Shown in pieces: positions 34,101 through 49,010 of a stretch of DNA of 64,000 nucleotides; within the stretch, counting starts at the first letter, position 1; every line of letters begins with the position of its first letter. Where the stretch lies: NCBI GenBank assembly GCA_963082875.1, contig OY720101.1:2170001-2234000 (forward strand), in the 5' to 3' direction. The notes beneath the pieces were generated by a model, which had not been told where the DNA came from, did no database searches, and was given only the letters and a program-made list of their open reading frames with translations. The position numbers and the translations under genes were made by a program. This DNA comes from Corella eumyota. Taxonomy: Eukaryota > Chordata > Ascidiacea > Phlebobranchia > Corellidae.

Positions 34101-37100
34101 TATTTTTTAGATTTTAAATTCCATTAACTATAACAACTGCAGTAACGTAACGAACCTATTTTGAAATTATTAATCAAAAATATTAATATTCATAAAAGTT
34201 ATAGGCATATTACATAAAATTTGCCAAATCTTAAAATCCAAAATTAATTGCCTTATTAGATGCGCACTTGTCTAACTTAAATTCCAGATAAAGAAATTTG
34301 CAAAAAAAATCTAAAACAAAAAAATTAGGGCGAATTTTTATTTTGGCTAGTTGGCCTTTATGTGACGTCATATGCATATATAATTATAAGTTGATATAAA
34401 AAATTGTGAAAAAATTTTTTTTTTTAGATTTTAAATTCCATTAACTATAACAACTGCAGTAACGTAACAAACCTATTTTGAAATTATTAATCAAAAATAT
34501 TAATATTCATAAAAGTTATAGGCATATTACATAAAATTTGCCAAATCTTAAAATCTAAAATTAATTGCCTTATTAGATGCGCACTTGTCTAACTTAAATT
34601 CCAGATAAAGAAATTTGCAAAAAAAATCTAAAACAAAAAAATTAGGGCAAATTTTTATTTTGGCTAGTTGGCCTTTATGTGACGTCATATGCATATATAA
34701 TTATAGGTTGATATAAAAAATTGTGAAAAAATTTTTTTTTTTAGATTTTAAATTCCATTAACTATAACAACTGCAGTAACGTAACGAACCTATTTTGAAA
34801 TTATTAATCAAAAATATTAATATTCATAAAAGTTATAGGCATATTACATAAAATTTGCCAAATCTTAAAATCCAAAATTAATTGCCTTATTAGATGCGCA
34901 CTTGTCTAACTTAAATTCCAGATAAAGAAATTTGCAAAAAAAATCTAAAACAAAAAAATTAGGGCGAATTTTTATTTTGGCTAGTTGGCCTTTATGTGAC
35001 GTCATATGCATATATAATTATAAGTTGATATAAAAAATTATGAAAAAATTTTTTTTTTTAGATTTTAAATTCCATTAACTATAACAACTGCAGTAACGTA
35101 ACGAACCTATTTTGAAATTATTAATCAAAAATATTAATATTCATAAAAGTTATAGGCATATTACATAAAATTTGCCAAATCTTAAAATCCAAAATTAATT
35201 ACCTTATTAGATGCGCACTTGTCTAACTTAAATTCCAAATAAAAAAATTTGCAAAAAAAATCTAAAACAAAAAAATTAGGGCGAATTTTTAATTTGGCCA
35301 GTTGGCCTTTATGTGACGTCATATGCATATATAATTATAAGTTGACATAAAAAATTGTGAAAAAAATTTATTTTTTAAATTTTAAATTCCATTACCTATA
35401 ACAACTGCAGTAACGTAACGAACCTATTTTAAAATTATTAATCAAAAATATTAATATTCATAAAAGTTATAGGCATATTACATAAAATTTGCCAAATCTT
35501 AAAATCCAAAATTAATTACCTTATTAGATGCGCACTTGTCTAACTTAAATTCCAAATAAAAAAATTTGCAAAAAAAATCTAAAACAAAAAAATTAGGGCA
35601 AATTTTTGTTTTGGCCAGTTGGCCTTTATGTGACGTCATATGCATATATAATTATAAGTGGATATAAAAAATTGTGAAAAAAATTTATTTTTTAGATTTT
35701 AAATTCCATTAACTATAACAACTGCAGTAACGTAACGAACCTATTTTGAAATTATTAATCAAAAATATTAATATTCATAAAAGTTATAGGCATATTACAT
35801 AAAATTTGCCAAATCTTAAAATCCAAAATGAATTGCCTTATTAGATGCGCACTTGTCTAACTTAAATTCCAGATAAAGAAATTTGCAAAAAAAATCTAAA
35901 ACAAAAAAATTAGGGCAAATTTTTATTTTGGCCAGTTGGCCTTTATGTGACGTCATATGCATATATAATTATAAGTTGATATAAAAAATTGTGAAAAAAA
36001 ATTATTTTTTAGATTTTAAATTCCATTTACTATAACAACCGCAGTAACGTAACGAACCTATTTTGAAATTATTAATCAAAAATATTAATATTCATAAAAG
36101 TTATAGGCATATTACATAAAATTTGCCAAATCTTAAAATCCAAAATTAATTGCCTTATTAGATGCGCACTTGTCTAACTTAAATTCCAGATAAAGAAATT
36201 TGCAAAAAAAATCTAAAACAAAAAAATTAGGGCGAATTTTTATTTTGGCCAGTTGGCCTTTATGTGACGTCATATGCATATATAATTATAAGTTAATATA
36301 AAAAATTGTGAAAAAAATTTATTTTTTAGATTTTAAATTCCATTTACTATAACAACCGCAGTAACGTAACAAACCTATTTTGAAATTATTAATCAAAAAA
36401 ATTAATATTCATAAAAGTTATAGGCATATTACATAAAATTTGCCAAATCTTAAAATCCAAAATTAATTGCCTTATTAGATACGCACTTGTCTAACTTAAA
36501 TTCCAGATAAAGAAATTTGCAAAAAAAATTTAAAACAAAAATTAGGGCGAATTTTTATTTTGGCCAGTTGGCCTTTATGTGACGTCATATGCATATATAA
36601 TTATAAGTTGATATAAAAAATTGTGAAAAAATTTTATTTTTTAGATTTTAAATTCCATTAACTATAACAACTGCAGTAACGTAACGAACCTATTTTAAAA
36701 TTATTAATCAAAAATATTAATATTCATAAAAGTTTTAGGCATATTACATAAAATTTGCCAAATCTTAAAATCCAAAATTAATTACCTTATTAGATGCGCA
36801 CTTGTCTAACTTAAATTCCAGATAAAGAAATTTGCAAAAAAAATCTAAAACAAAAAAATTAGGGCGAATTTTTAATTTGGCCAGTTGGCCTTTATGTGAC
36901 GTCATATGCATATATAATTATAAGTTGACATAAAAAATTGTGAAAAAAATTTATTTTTTAAATTTTAAATTCCATTACCTATAACAACTGCAGTAACGTA
37001 ACGAACCTATTTTAAAATTATTAATCAAAAATATTAATATTCATAAAAGTTATAGGCATATTACATAAAATTTGCCAAATCTTAAAATCCAAAATTAATT

Positions 37101-39944
37101 ACCTTATTAGATGCGCACTTGTCTAACTTAAATTCCAAATAAAAAAATTTGCAAAAAAAATCTAAAACAAAAAAATTAGGGCAAATTTTTGTTTTGGCCA
37201 GTTGGCCTTTATGTGACGTCATATGCATATATAATTATAAGTTAATATAAAAAATTGTGAAAAAAATTTATTTTTTAGATTTTAAATTCCATTTACTATA
37301 ACAACCGCAGTAACGTAACAAACCTATTTTGAAATTATTAATCAAAAAAATTAATATTCATAAAAGTTATAGGCATATTACATAAAATTTGCCAAATCTT
37401 AAAATCCAAAATTAATTGCCTTATTAGATACGCACTTGTCTAACTTAAATTCCAGATAAAGAAATTTGCAAAAAAAATTTAAAACAAAAATTAGGGCGAA
37501 TTTTTATTTTGGCCAGTTGGCCTTTATGTGACGTCATATGCATATATAATTATAAGTTGATATAAAAAATTGTGAAAAAATTTTATTTTTTAGATTTTAA
37601 ATTCCATTAACTATAACAACTGCAGTAACGTAACGAACCTATTTTAAAATTATTAATCAAAAATATTAATATTCATAAAAGTTTTAGGCATATTACATAA
37701 AATTTGCCAAATCTTAAAATCCAAAATTAATTACCTTATTAGATGCGCACTTGTCTAACTTAAATTCCAGATAAAGAAATTTGCAAAAAAAATCTAAAAC
37801 AAAAAAATTAGGGCGAATTTTTAATTTGGCCAGTTGGCCTTTATGTGACGTCATATGCATATATAATTATAAGTTGACATAAAAAATTGTGAAAAAAATT
37901 TATTTTTTAAATTTTAAATTCCATTACCTATAACAACTGCAGTAACGTAACGAACCTATTTTAAAATTATTAATCAAAAATATTAATATTCATAAAAGTT
38001 ATAGGCATATTACATAAAATTTGCCAAATCTTAAAATCCAAAATTAATTACCTTATTAGATGCGCACTTGTCTAACTTAAATTCCAAATAAAAAAATTTG
38101 CAAAAAAAATCTAAAACAAAAAAATTAGGGCAAATTTTTGTTTTGGCCAGTTGGCCTTTATGTGACGTCATATGCATATATAATTATAAGTGGATATAAA
38201 AAATTGTGAAAAAAATTTATTTTTTAGATTTTAAATTCCATTAACTATAACAACTGCAGTAACGTAACGAACCTATTTTGAAATTATTAATCAAAAATAT
38301 TAATATTCATAAAAGTTATAGGCATATTACATAAAATTTGCCAAATCTTAAAATCCAAAATTAATTGCCTTATTAGATGCGCACTTGTCTAACTTAAATT
38401 CCAGATAAAGAAATTTGCAAAAAAAATCTAAAACAAAAAAATTAGGGCGAATTTTTATTTTGGCTAGTTGGCCTTTATGTGACGTCATATGCATATATAA
38501 TTATAAGTTGATATAAAAAATTGTGAAAAAATTTTTTTTTTTAGATTTTAAATTCCATTAACTATAACAACTGCAGTAACGTAACAAACCTATTTTGAAA
38601 TTATTAATCAAAAATATTAATATTCATAAAAGTTATAGGCATATTACATAAAATTTGCCAAATCTTAAAATCTAAAATTAATTGCCTTATTAGATGCGCA
38701 CTTGTCTAACTTAAATTCCAGATAAAGAAATTTGCAAAAAAAATCTAAAACAAAAAAATTAGGGCAAATTTTTATTTTGGCTAGTTGGCCTTTATGTGAC
38801 GTCATATGCATATATAATTATAGGTTGATATAAAAAATTGTGAAAAAATTTTTTTTTTTAGATTTTAAATTCCATTAACTATAACAACTGCAGTAACGTA
38901 ACGAACCTATTTTGAAATTATTAATCAAAAATATTAATATTCATAAAAGTTATAGGCATATTACATAAAATTTGCCAAATCTTAAAATCCAAAATTAATT
39001 GCCTTATTAGATGCGCACTTGTCTAACTTAAATTCCAGATAAAGAAATTTGCAAAAAAAATCTAAAACAAAAAAATTAGGGCGAATTTTTATTTTGGCTA
39101 GTTGGCCTTTATGTGACGTCATATGCATATATAATTATAAGTTGATATAAAAAATTGTGAAAAAATTTTTTTTTTTAGATTTTAAATTCCATTAACTATA
39201 ACAACTGCAGTAACGTAACGAACCTATTTTGAAATTATTAATCAAATATATTAATATTCATAAAAGTTATAGGCATATTACATAAAATTTGCCAAATCTT
39301 AAAATCCAAAATTAATTACCTTATTAGATGCGCACTTGTCTAACTTAAATTCCAAATAAAAAAATTTGCAAAAAAAATCTAAAACAAAAAAATTAGGGCG
39401 AATTTTTAATTTGGCCAGTTGGCCTTTATGTGACGTCATATGCATATATAATTATAAGTTGACATAAAAAATTGTGAAAAAAATTTATTTTTTAAATTTT
39501 AAATTCCATTACCTATAACAACTGCAGTAACGTAACGAACCTATTTTAAAATTATTAATCAAAAATATTAATATTCATAAAAGTTATAGGCATATTACAT
39601 AAAATTTGCCAAATCTTAAAATCCAAAATTAATTACCTTATTAGATGCGCACTTGTCTAACTTAAATTCCAAATAAAAAAATTTGCAAAAAAAATCTAAA
39701 ACAAAAAAATTAGGGCAAATTTTTGTTTTGGCCAGTTGGCCTTTATGTGACGTCATATGCATATATAATTATAAGTGGATATAAAAAATTGTGAAAAAAA
39801 TTTATTTTTTAGATTTTAAATTCCATTAACTATAACAACTGCAGTAACGTAACGAACCTATTTTGAAATTATTAATCAAAAATATTAATATTCATAAAAG
39901 TTATAGGCATATTACATAAAATTTGCCAAATCTTAAAATCCAAA
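31200..39944 (+). repeat. Higher-order zone: tandem 13-monomer block (4,117 bp), nearly identical copies
   Basis: Private variants recur at a constant 4,117-bp offset: 'atgaattgcc' at 31711 and 35828; 'gatacgcac' at 32361/33310 and 36478/37427; 'ataggttg' at 34703 and 38820; 'gttgacata' near 35341 and 39459. Over about 4 kb I noticed only a handful of differences (near 31803, 35039 and 39245), so identity is close to complete. Monomers of this zone belong to the subfamily that otherwise occurs only at the array's left end (6.4-8.1 kb), 74 monomers away. Confidence 0.85.
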
Positions 39945-42900
39945 ATTAATTGCCTTATTAGATGCGCACTTGTCTAACTTAAATTCCAGATAAAGAAATT
40001 TGCAAAAAAAATCTAAAACAAAAAAATTAGGGCGAATTTTTATTTTGGCTAGTTGGCCTTTATGTGACGTCATATGCATATATAATTATAAGTTGATATA
40101 AAAAATTGTGAAAAAATTTTTTTTTTTAGATTTTAAATTCCATTAACTATAACAACTGCAGTAACGTAACAAACCTATTTTGAAATTATTAATCAAAAAT
40201 ATTAATATTCATAAAAGTTATAGGCATATTACATAAAATTTGCCAAATCTTAAAATCTAAAATTAATTGCCTTATTAGATGCGCACTTGTCTAACTTAAA
40301 TTCCAGATAAAGAAATTTGCAAAAAAAATCTAAAACAAAAAAATTAGGGCAAATTTTTATTTTGGCTAGTTGGCCTTTATGTGACGTCATATGCATATAT
40401 AATTATAGGTTGATATAAAAAATTGTGAAAAAATTTTTTTTTTTAGATTTTAAATTCCATTAACTATAACAACTGCAGTAACGTAACGAACCTATTTTGA
40501 AATTATTAATCAAAAATATTAATATTCATAAAAGTTATAGGCATATTACATAAAATTTGCCAAATCTTAAAATCCAAAATTAATTGCCTTATTAGATGCG
40601 CACTTGTCTAACTTAAATTCCAGATAAAGAAATTTGCAAAAAAAATCTAAAACAAAAAAATTAGGGCGAATTTTTATTTTGGCTAGTTGGCCTTTATGTG
40701 ACGTCATATGCATATATAATTATAAGTTGATATAAAAAATTGTGAAAAAATTTTTTTTTTTAGATTTTAAATTCCATTAACTATAACAACTGCAGTAACG
40801 TAACGAACCTATTTTGAAATTATTAATCAAAAATATTAATATTCATAAAAGTTATAGGCATATTACATAAAATTTGCCAAATCTTAAAATCCAAAATTAA
40901 TTACCTTATTAGATGCGCACTTGTCTAACTTAAATTCCAAATAAAAAAATTTGCAAAAAAAATCTAAAACAAAAAAATTAGGGCGAATTTTTGTTTTGGC
41001 CAGTTGGCCTTTATGTGACGTCATATGCATATATAATTATAAGTGGATATAAAAAATTGTGAAAAAAATTTATTTTTAGATTTTAAATTCCATTAACTAT
41101 AACAACTGCAGTAACGTAACGAACCTATTTTGAAATTATTAATCAAAAATATTAATATTCATAAAAGTTATAGGCATATTACATAAAATTTGCCAAATCT
41201 TAAAATCCAAAATTAATTGCCTTATTAGATGCGCACTTGTCTAACTTAAATTCCAGATAAAAAAATTTGCAAAAAAAATCTAAAACAAAAAAATTAGGGC
41301 GAATTTTTATTTTGGCCAGTTGGCCTTTATGTGACGTCATATGCATATATAATTAATTATCAGTTGATATAAAAAATTGTGAAAAAAATTTATTTTTAGA
41401 TTTTAAATTCCATTAACTATAACAACTGCAGTAACGTAACGAACCTATTTTGAAATTATTAATCAAAAATATTAATATTCATAAAAGTTATAGGCATATT
41501 ACATAAAATTTGCCAAATCTTAAAATCCAAAATTAATTGCCTTATTAGATGCGCACTTGTCTAACTTAAATTCCAGATAAAAAAATTTGCAAAAAAAATC
41601 TAAAACAAAAAAATTAGGGCGAATTTTTCTTTTGGCCAGTTGGCCTTTATGTGACGTCATATGCATATATAATTAATTATCAGTTGATATAAAAAATTGT
41701 GAAAAAAATTTATTTTTTAGATTTTAAATTCCATTAACTATAACAACTGCAGTAACGTAACGAACCTATTTTGAAATTATTAATCAAAAATATTAATATT
41801 CATAAAAGTTATAGGCATATTACATAAAATTTGCCAAATCTTAAAATCCAAAATTAATTACCTTATTAGATGCGCACTTGTCTAACTTAAATTCCAAATA
41901 AAAAAATTTGCAAAAAAAATCTAAAGCAAAAAAATTAGGGCGAATTTTTGTTTTGGCCAGTTGGCCTTTATGTGACGTCATATGCATATATAATTATAAG
42001 TGGATATAAAAAATTGTGAAAAAAATTTATTTTTTAGATTTTAAATTCCATTAACTATAACAACTGCAGTAACGTAACGAACCTATTTTGAAATTATTAA
42101 TCAAAAATATTAATATTCATAAAAGTTATAGGCATATTACATAAAATTTGCCAAATCTTAAAATCCAAAATTAATTACCTTATTAGATGCGCACTTGTCT
42201 AACTTAAATTCCAGATAAAAAAATTTGCAAAAAAAATCTAAAACAAAAAAATTAGGGCGAATTTTTATTTTGGCCAGTTGGCCTTTATGTGACGTCATAT
42301 GCATATATAATTATAAGTTGATATAAAAAATTGTGAAAAAAATTTATTTTTTAGATTTTAAATTCCATTAACTATAACAACTGCAGTAACGTAACGAACC
42401 TATTTTGAAATTATTAATCAAAAATATTAATATTCATAAAAGTTTTAGGTATATTACATAAAATTTGCCAAATCTTAAAATCCAAAATTAATTGCCTTAT
42501 TAGATGCGCACTTGTCTAACTTAAATTCCAGATAAAGAAATTTGCAAAAAAAATCTAAAACAAAAAAATTAGGGCGAATTTTTATTTTGGCCAGTTGGCC
42601 TTTATGTGACGTCATATGCATATATAATTAATTATCAGTTGATATAAAAAATTGTGAAAAAAAATTATTTTTTAGATTTTAAATTCCATTTACTATAACA
42701 ACCGCAGTAACGTAACGAACCTATTTTGAAATTATTAATCAAAAATATTAATATTCATAAAAGTTATAGGCATATTACATAAAATTTGCCGAATCTTAAA
42801 ATCCAAAATTAATTGCCTTATTAGATGCGCACTTGTCTAACTTAAATTCCAGATAAAGAAATTTGCAAAAAAAATCTAAAACAAAAAAATTAGGGCGAAT

Positions 42901-45900
42901 TTTTATTTTGGCCAGTTGGCCTTTATGTGACGTCATATGCATATATAATTATAAGTTGATATAAAAAATTGTGAAAAAAATTTATTTTTTAGATTTTAAA
43001 TTCCATTAACTATAACAACTGCAGTAACGTAACGAACCTATTTTGAAATTATTAATCAAAAATATTAATATTCATAAAAGTTATAGGCATATTACATAAA
43101 ATTTGCCAAATCTTAAAATCCAAAATTAATTACCTTATTAGATGCGCACTTGTCTAACTTAAATTCCAGATAAAAAAATTTGCAAAAAAAATCTAAAACA
43201 AAAAAATTAGGGCGAATTTTTATTTTGGCCAGTTGGCCTTTATGTGACGTCATATGCATATATAATTAATTATCAGTTGATATAAAAAATTGTGAAAAAA
43301 AATTATTTTTTAGATTTTAAATTCCATTTACTATAACAACCGCAGTAACGTAACGAACCTATTTTGAAATTATTAATCAAAAATATTAATATTCATAAAA
43401 GTTATAGGCATATTACATAAAATTTGCCGAATCTTAAAATCCAAAATTAATTGCCTTATTAGATGCGCACTTGTCTAACTTAAATTCCAGATAAAGAAAT
43501 TTGCAAAAAAAATCTAAAACAAAAAAATTAGGGCGAATTTTTATTTTGGCCAGTTGGCCTTTATGTGACGTCATATGCATATATAATTATAAGTTGATAT
43601 AAAAAATTGTGAAAAAAATTTATTTTTTAGATTTTAAATTCCATTAACTATAACAACTGCAGTAACGTAACGAACCTATTTTGAAATTATTAATCAAAAA
43701 TATTAATATTCATAAAAGTTATAGGCATATTACATAAAATTTGCCAAATCTTAAAATCCAAAATTAATTACCTTATTAGATGCGCACTTGTCTAACTTAA
43801 ATTCCAGATAAAAAAATTTGCAAAAAAAATCTAAAACAAAAAAATTAGGGCGAATTTTTATTTTGGCCAGTTGGCCTTTATGTGACGTCATATGCATATA
43901 TAATTATAAGTTGATATAAAAAATTCTTAAAAAAAATTATTTTTTAGATTTTAAATTTCATTAACTATAACAACTGCAGTAACGTAACAAACCTATTTTG
44001 AAATTATTAATCAAAAATATTAATATTCATAAAAGTTATAGGCATATTACATAAAATTTGCCAAATCTTAAAATCCAAAATTAATTACCTTATTAGATGC
44101 GCACTTGTCTAACTTAAATTCCAAATAAAAAAATTTGCAAAAAAAATCTAAAACAAAAAAATTAGGGCGAATTTTTAATTTGGCCAGTTGGCCTTTATGT
44201 GACGTCATATGCATATATAATTATAAGTTGACATAAAAAATTGTGAAAAAAATTTATTTTTTAAATTTTAAATTCCATTACCTATAACAACTGCAGTAAC
44301 GTAACGAACCTATTTTAAAATTATTAATCAAAAATATTAATATTCATAAAAGTTATAGGCATATTACATAAAATTTGCCAAATCTTAAAATCCAAAATTA
44401 ATTACCTTATTAGATGCGCACTTGTCTAACTTAAATTCCAAATAAAAAAATTTGCAAAAAAAATCTAAAACAAAAAAATTAGGGCAAATTTTTGTTTTGG
44501 CCAGTTGGCCTTTATGTGACGTCATATGCATATATAATTATAAGTGGATATAAAAAATTGTGAAAAAAATTTATTTTTTAGATTTTAAATTCCATTAACT
44601 ATAACAACTGCAGTAACGTAACGAACCTATTTTGAAATTATTAATCAAAAATATTAATATTCATAAAAGTTATAGGCATATTACATAAAATTTGCCAAAT
44701 CTTAAAATCCAAAATTAATTGCCTTATTAGATGCGCACTTGTCTAACTTAAATTCCAGATAAAGAAATTTGCAAAAAAAATCTAAAACAAAAAAATTAGG
44801 GCGAATTTTTATTTTGGCTAGTTGGCCTTTATGTGACGTCATATGCATATATAATTATAAGTTGATATAAAAAATTGTGAAAAAATTTTTTTTTTTAGAT
44901 TTTAAATTCCATTAACTATAACAACTGCAGTAACGTAACAAACCTATTTTGAAATTATTAATCAAAAATATTAATATTCATAAAAGTTATAGGCATATTA
45001 CATAAAATTTGCCAAATCTTAAAATCTAAAATTAATTGCCTTATTAGATGCGCACTTGTCTAACTTAAATTCCAGATAAAGAAATTTGCAAAAAAAATCT
45101 AAAACAAAAAAATTAGGGCAAATTTTTATTTTGGCTAGTTGGCCTTTATGTGACGTCATATGCATATATAATTATAGGTTGATATAAAAAATTGTGAAAA
45201 AATTTTTTTTTTTAGATTTTAAATTCCATTAACTATAACAACTGCAGTAACGTAACGAACCTATTTTGAAATTATTAATCAAAAATATTAATATTCATAA
45301 AAGTTATAGGCATATTACATAAAATTTGCCAAATCTTAAAATCCAAAATTAATTGCCTTATTAGATGCGCACTTGTCTAACTTAAATTCCAGATAAAGAA
45401 ATTTGCAAAAAAAATCTAAAACAAAAAAATTAGGGCGAATTTTTATTTTGGCTAGTTGGCCTTTATGTGACGTCATATGCATATATAATTATAAGTTGAT
45501 ATAAAAAATTGTGAAAAAATTTTTTTTTTTAGATTTTAAATTCCATTAACTATAACAACTGCAGTAACGTAACGAACCTATTTTGAAATTATTAATCAAA
45601 AATATTAATATTCATAAAAGTTATAGGCATATTACATAAAATTTGCCAAATCTTAAAATCCAAAATTAATTACCTTATTAGATGCGCACTTGTCTAACTT
45701 AAATTCCAAATAAAAAAATTTGCAAAAAAAATCTAAAACAAAAAAATTAGGGCGAATTTTTGTTTTGGCCAGTTGGCCTTTATGTGACGTCATATGCATA
45801 TATAATTATAAGTGGATATAAAAAATTGTGAAAAAAATTTATTTTTAGATTTTAAATTCCATTAACTATAACAACTGCAGTAACGTAACGAACCTATTTT

Positions 45901-48900
45901 GAAATTATTAATCAAAAATATTAATATTCATAAAAGTTATAGGCATATTACATAAAATTTGCCAAATCTTAAAATCCAAAATTAATTGCCTTATTAGATG
46001 CGCACTTGTCTAACTTAAATTCCAGATAAAAAAATTTGCAAAAAAAATCTAAAACAAAAAAATTAGGGCGAATTTTTATTTTGGCCAGTTGGCCTTTATG
46101 TGACGTCATATGCATATATAATTAATTATCAGTTGATATAAAAAATTGTGAAAAAAATTTATTTTTAGATTTTAAATTCCATTAACTATAACAACTGCAG
46201 TAACGTAACGAACCTATTTTGAAATTATTAATCAAAAATATTAATATTCATAAAAGTTATAGGCATATTACATAAAATTTGCCAAATCTTAAAATCCAAA
46301 ATTAATTGCCTTATTAGATGCGCACTTGTCTAACTTAAATTCCAGATAAAAAAATTTGCAAAAAAAATCTAAAACAAAAAAATTAGGGCGAATTTTTCTT
46401 TTGGCCAGTTGGCCTTTATGTGACGTCATATGCATATATAATTAATTATCAGTTGATATAAAAAATTGTGAAAAAAATTTATTTTTTAGATTTTAAATTC
46501 CATTAACTATAACAACTGCAGTAACGTAACGAACCTATTTTGAAATTATTAATCAAAAATATTAATATTCATAAAAGTTATAGGCATATTACATAAAATT
46601 TGCCAAATCTTAAAATCCAAAATTAATTACCTTATTAGATGCGCACTTGTCTAACTTAAATTCCAAATAAAAAAATTTGCAAAAAAAATCTAAAGCAAAA
46701 AAATTAGGGCGAATTTTTGTTTTGGCCAGTTGGCCTTTATGTGACGTCATATGCATATATAATTATAAGTGGATATAAAAAATTGTGAAAAAAATTTATT
46801 TTTTAGATTTTAAATTCCATTAACTATAACAACTGCAGTAACGTAACGAACCTATTTTGAAATTATTAATCAAAAATATTAATATTCATAAAAGTTATAG
46901 GCATATTACATAAAATTTGCCAAATCTTAAAATCCAAAATTAATTACCTTATTAGATGCGCACTTGTCTAACTTAAATTCCAGATAAAAAAATTTGCAAA
47001 AAAAATCTAAAACAAAAAAATTAGGGCGAATTTTTATTTTGGCCAGTTGGCCTTTATGTGACGTCATATGCATATATAATTATAAGTTGATATAAAAAAT
47101 TCTTAAAAAAAATTATTTTTTAGATTTTAAGTTTCATTAACTATAACAACTGCAGTAACGTAACAAACCTATTTTGAAATTATTAATCAAAAATATTAAT
47201 ATTCATAAAAGTTATAGGCATATTACATAAAATTTGCCAAATCTTAAAATCCAAAATTAATTGCCTTATTAGATGCGCACTTGTCTAGCTTAAATTCCAG
47301 ATAAAAAAATTTGCAAAAAAAATCTAAAACAAAAAAATTAGGGCGAATTTTTATTTTGGCCAGTTGGCCTTTATGTGACGTCATATGCATATATAATTAT
47401 AAGTTGATATAAAAAATTGTGAAAAAAATTTATTTTTTAGATTTTAAATTCCATTAACTATAACAACTGCAGTAACGTAACGAACCTATTTTGAAATTAT
47501 TAATCAAAAATATTAATATTCATAAAAGTTTTAGGTATATTACATAAAATTTGCCAAATCTTAAAATCCAAAATTAATTGCCTTATTAGATGCGCACTTG
47601 TCTAACTTAAATTCCAGATAAAGAAATTTGCAAAAAAAATCTAAAACAAAAAAATTAGGGCGAATTTTTATTTTGGCCAGTTGGCCTTTATGTGACGTCA
47701 TATGCATATATAATTAATTATCAGTTGATATAAAAAATTGTGAAAAAAAATTATTTTTTAGATTTTAAATTCCATTTACTATAACAACCGCAGTAACGTA
47801 ACGAACCTATTTTGAAATTATTAATCAAAAATATTAATATTCATAAAAGTTATAGGCATATTACATAAAATTTGCCGAATCTTAAAATCCAAAATTAATT
47901 GCCTTATTAGATGCGCACTTGTCTAACTTAAATTCCAGATAAAGAAATTTGCAAAAAAAATCTAAAACAAAAAAATTAGGGCGAATTTTTATTTTGGCCA
48001 GTTGGCCTTTATGTGACGTCATATGCATATATAATTATAAGTTGATATAAAAAATTGTGAAAAAAATTTATTTTTTAGATTTTAAATTCCATTAACTATA
48101 ACAACTGCAGTAACGTAACGAACCTATTTTGAAATTATTAATCAAAAATATTAATATTCATAAAAGTTATAGGCATATTACATAAAATTTGCCAAATCTT
48201 AAAATCCAAAATTAATTACCTTATTAGATGCGCACTTGTCTAACTTAAATTCCAGATAAAAAAATTTGCAAAAAAAATCTAAAACAAAAAAATTAGGGCG
48301 AATTTTTATTTTGGCCAGTTGGCCTTTATGTGACGTCATATGCATATATAATTAATTATCAGTTGATATAAAAAATTGTGAAAAAAAATTATTTTTTAGA
48401 TTTTAAATTCCATTTACTATAACAACCGCAGTAACGTAACGAACCTATTTTGAAATTATTAATCAAAAATATTAATATTCATAAAAGTTATAGGCATATT
48501 ACATAAAATTTGCCGAATCTTAAAATCCAAAATTAATTGCCTTATTAGATGCGCACTTGTCTAACTTAAATTCCAGATAAAGAAATTTGCAAAAAAAATC
48601 TAAAACAAAAAAATTAGGGCGAATTTTTATTTTGGCCAGTTGGCCTTTATGTGACGTCATATGCATATATAATTATAAGTTGATATAAAAAATTGTGAAA
48701 AAAATTTATTTTTTAGATTTTAAATTCCATTAACTATAACAACTGCAGTAACGTAACGAACCTATTTTGAAATTATTAATCAAAAATATTAATATTCATA
48801 AAAGTTATAGGCATATTACATAAAATTTGCCAAATCTTAAAATCCAAAATTAATTACCTTATTAGATGCGCACTTGTCTAACTTAAATTCCAGATAAAAA

Positions 48901-49010
48901 AATTTGCAAAAAAAATCTAAAACAAAAAAATTAGGGCGAATTTTTATTTTGGCCAGTTGGCCTTTATGTGACGTCATATGCATATATAATTATAAGTTGA
49001 TATAAAAAAT
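39450..49010 (+). repeat. Higher-order zone: 15-monomer block duplicated, second copy one monomer longer
   Basis: The offset between copies is 4,769 bp in the first part ('gacata' 39461 to 44230; 'ataggttg' 40405 to 45174; 'aaagca' 41923 to 46692) and 5,086 bp in the second part ('agttttaggt' 42441 to 47527; 'ttcttaaaa' 43924 to 49010). The 317-bp change is the size of one monomer. The extra unit in the second copy is the one near 47.1-47.4 kb carrying both 'ttcttaaaa' and 'gtctagctt'. This is a visible one-monomer gain (or a loss in the first copy) after block duplication. Confidence 0.85.
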
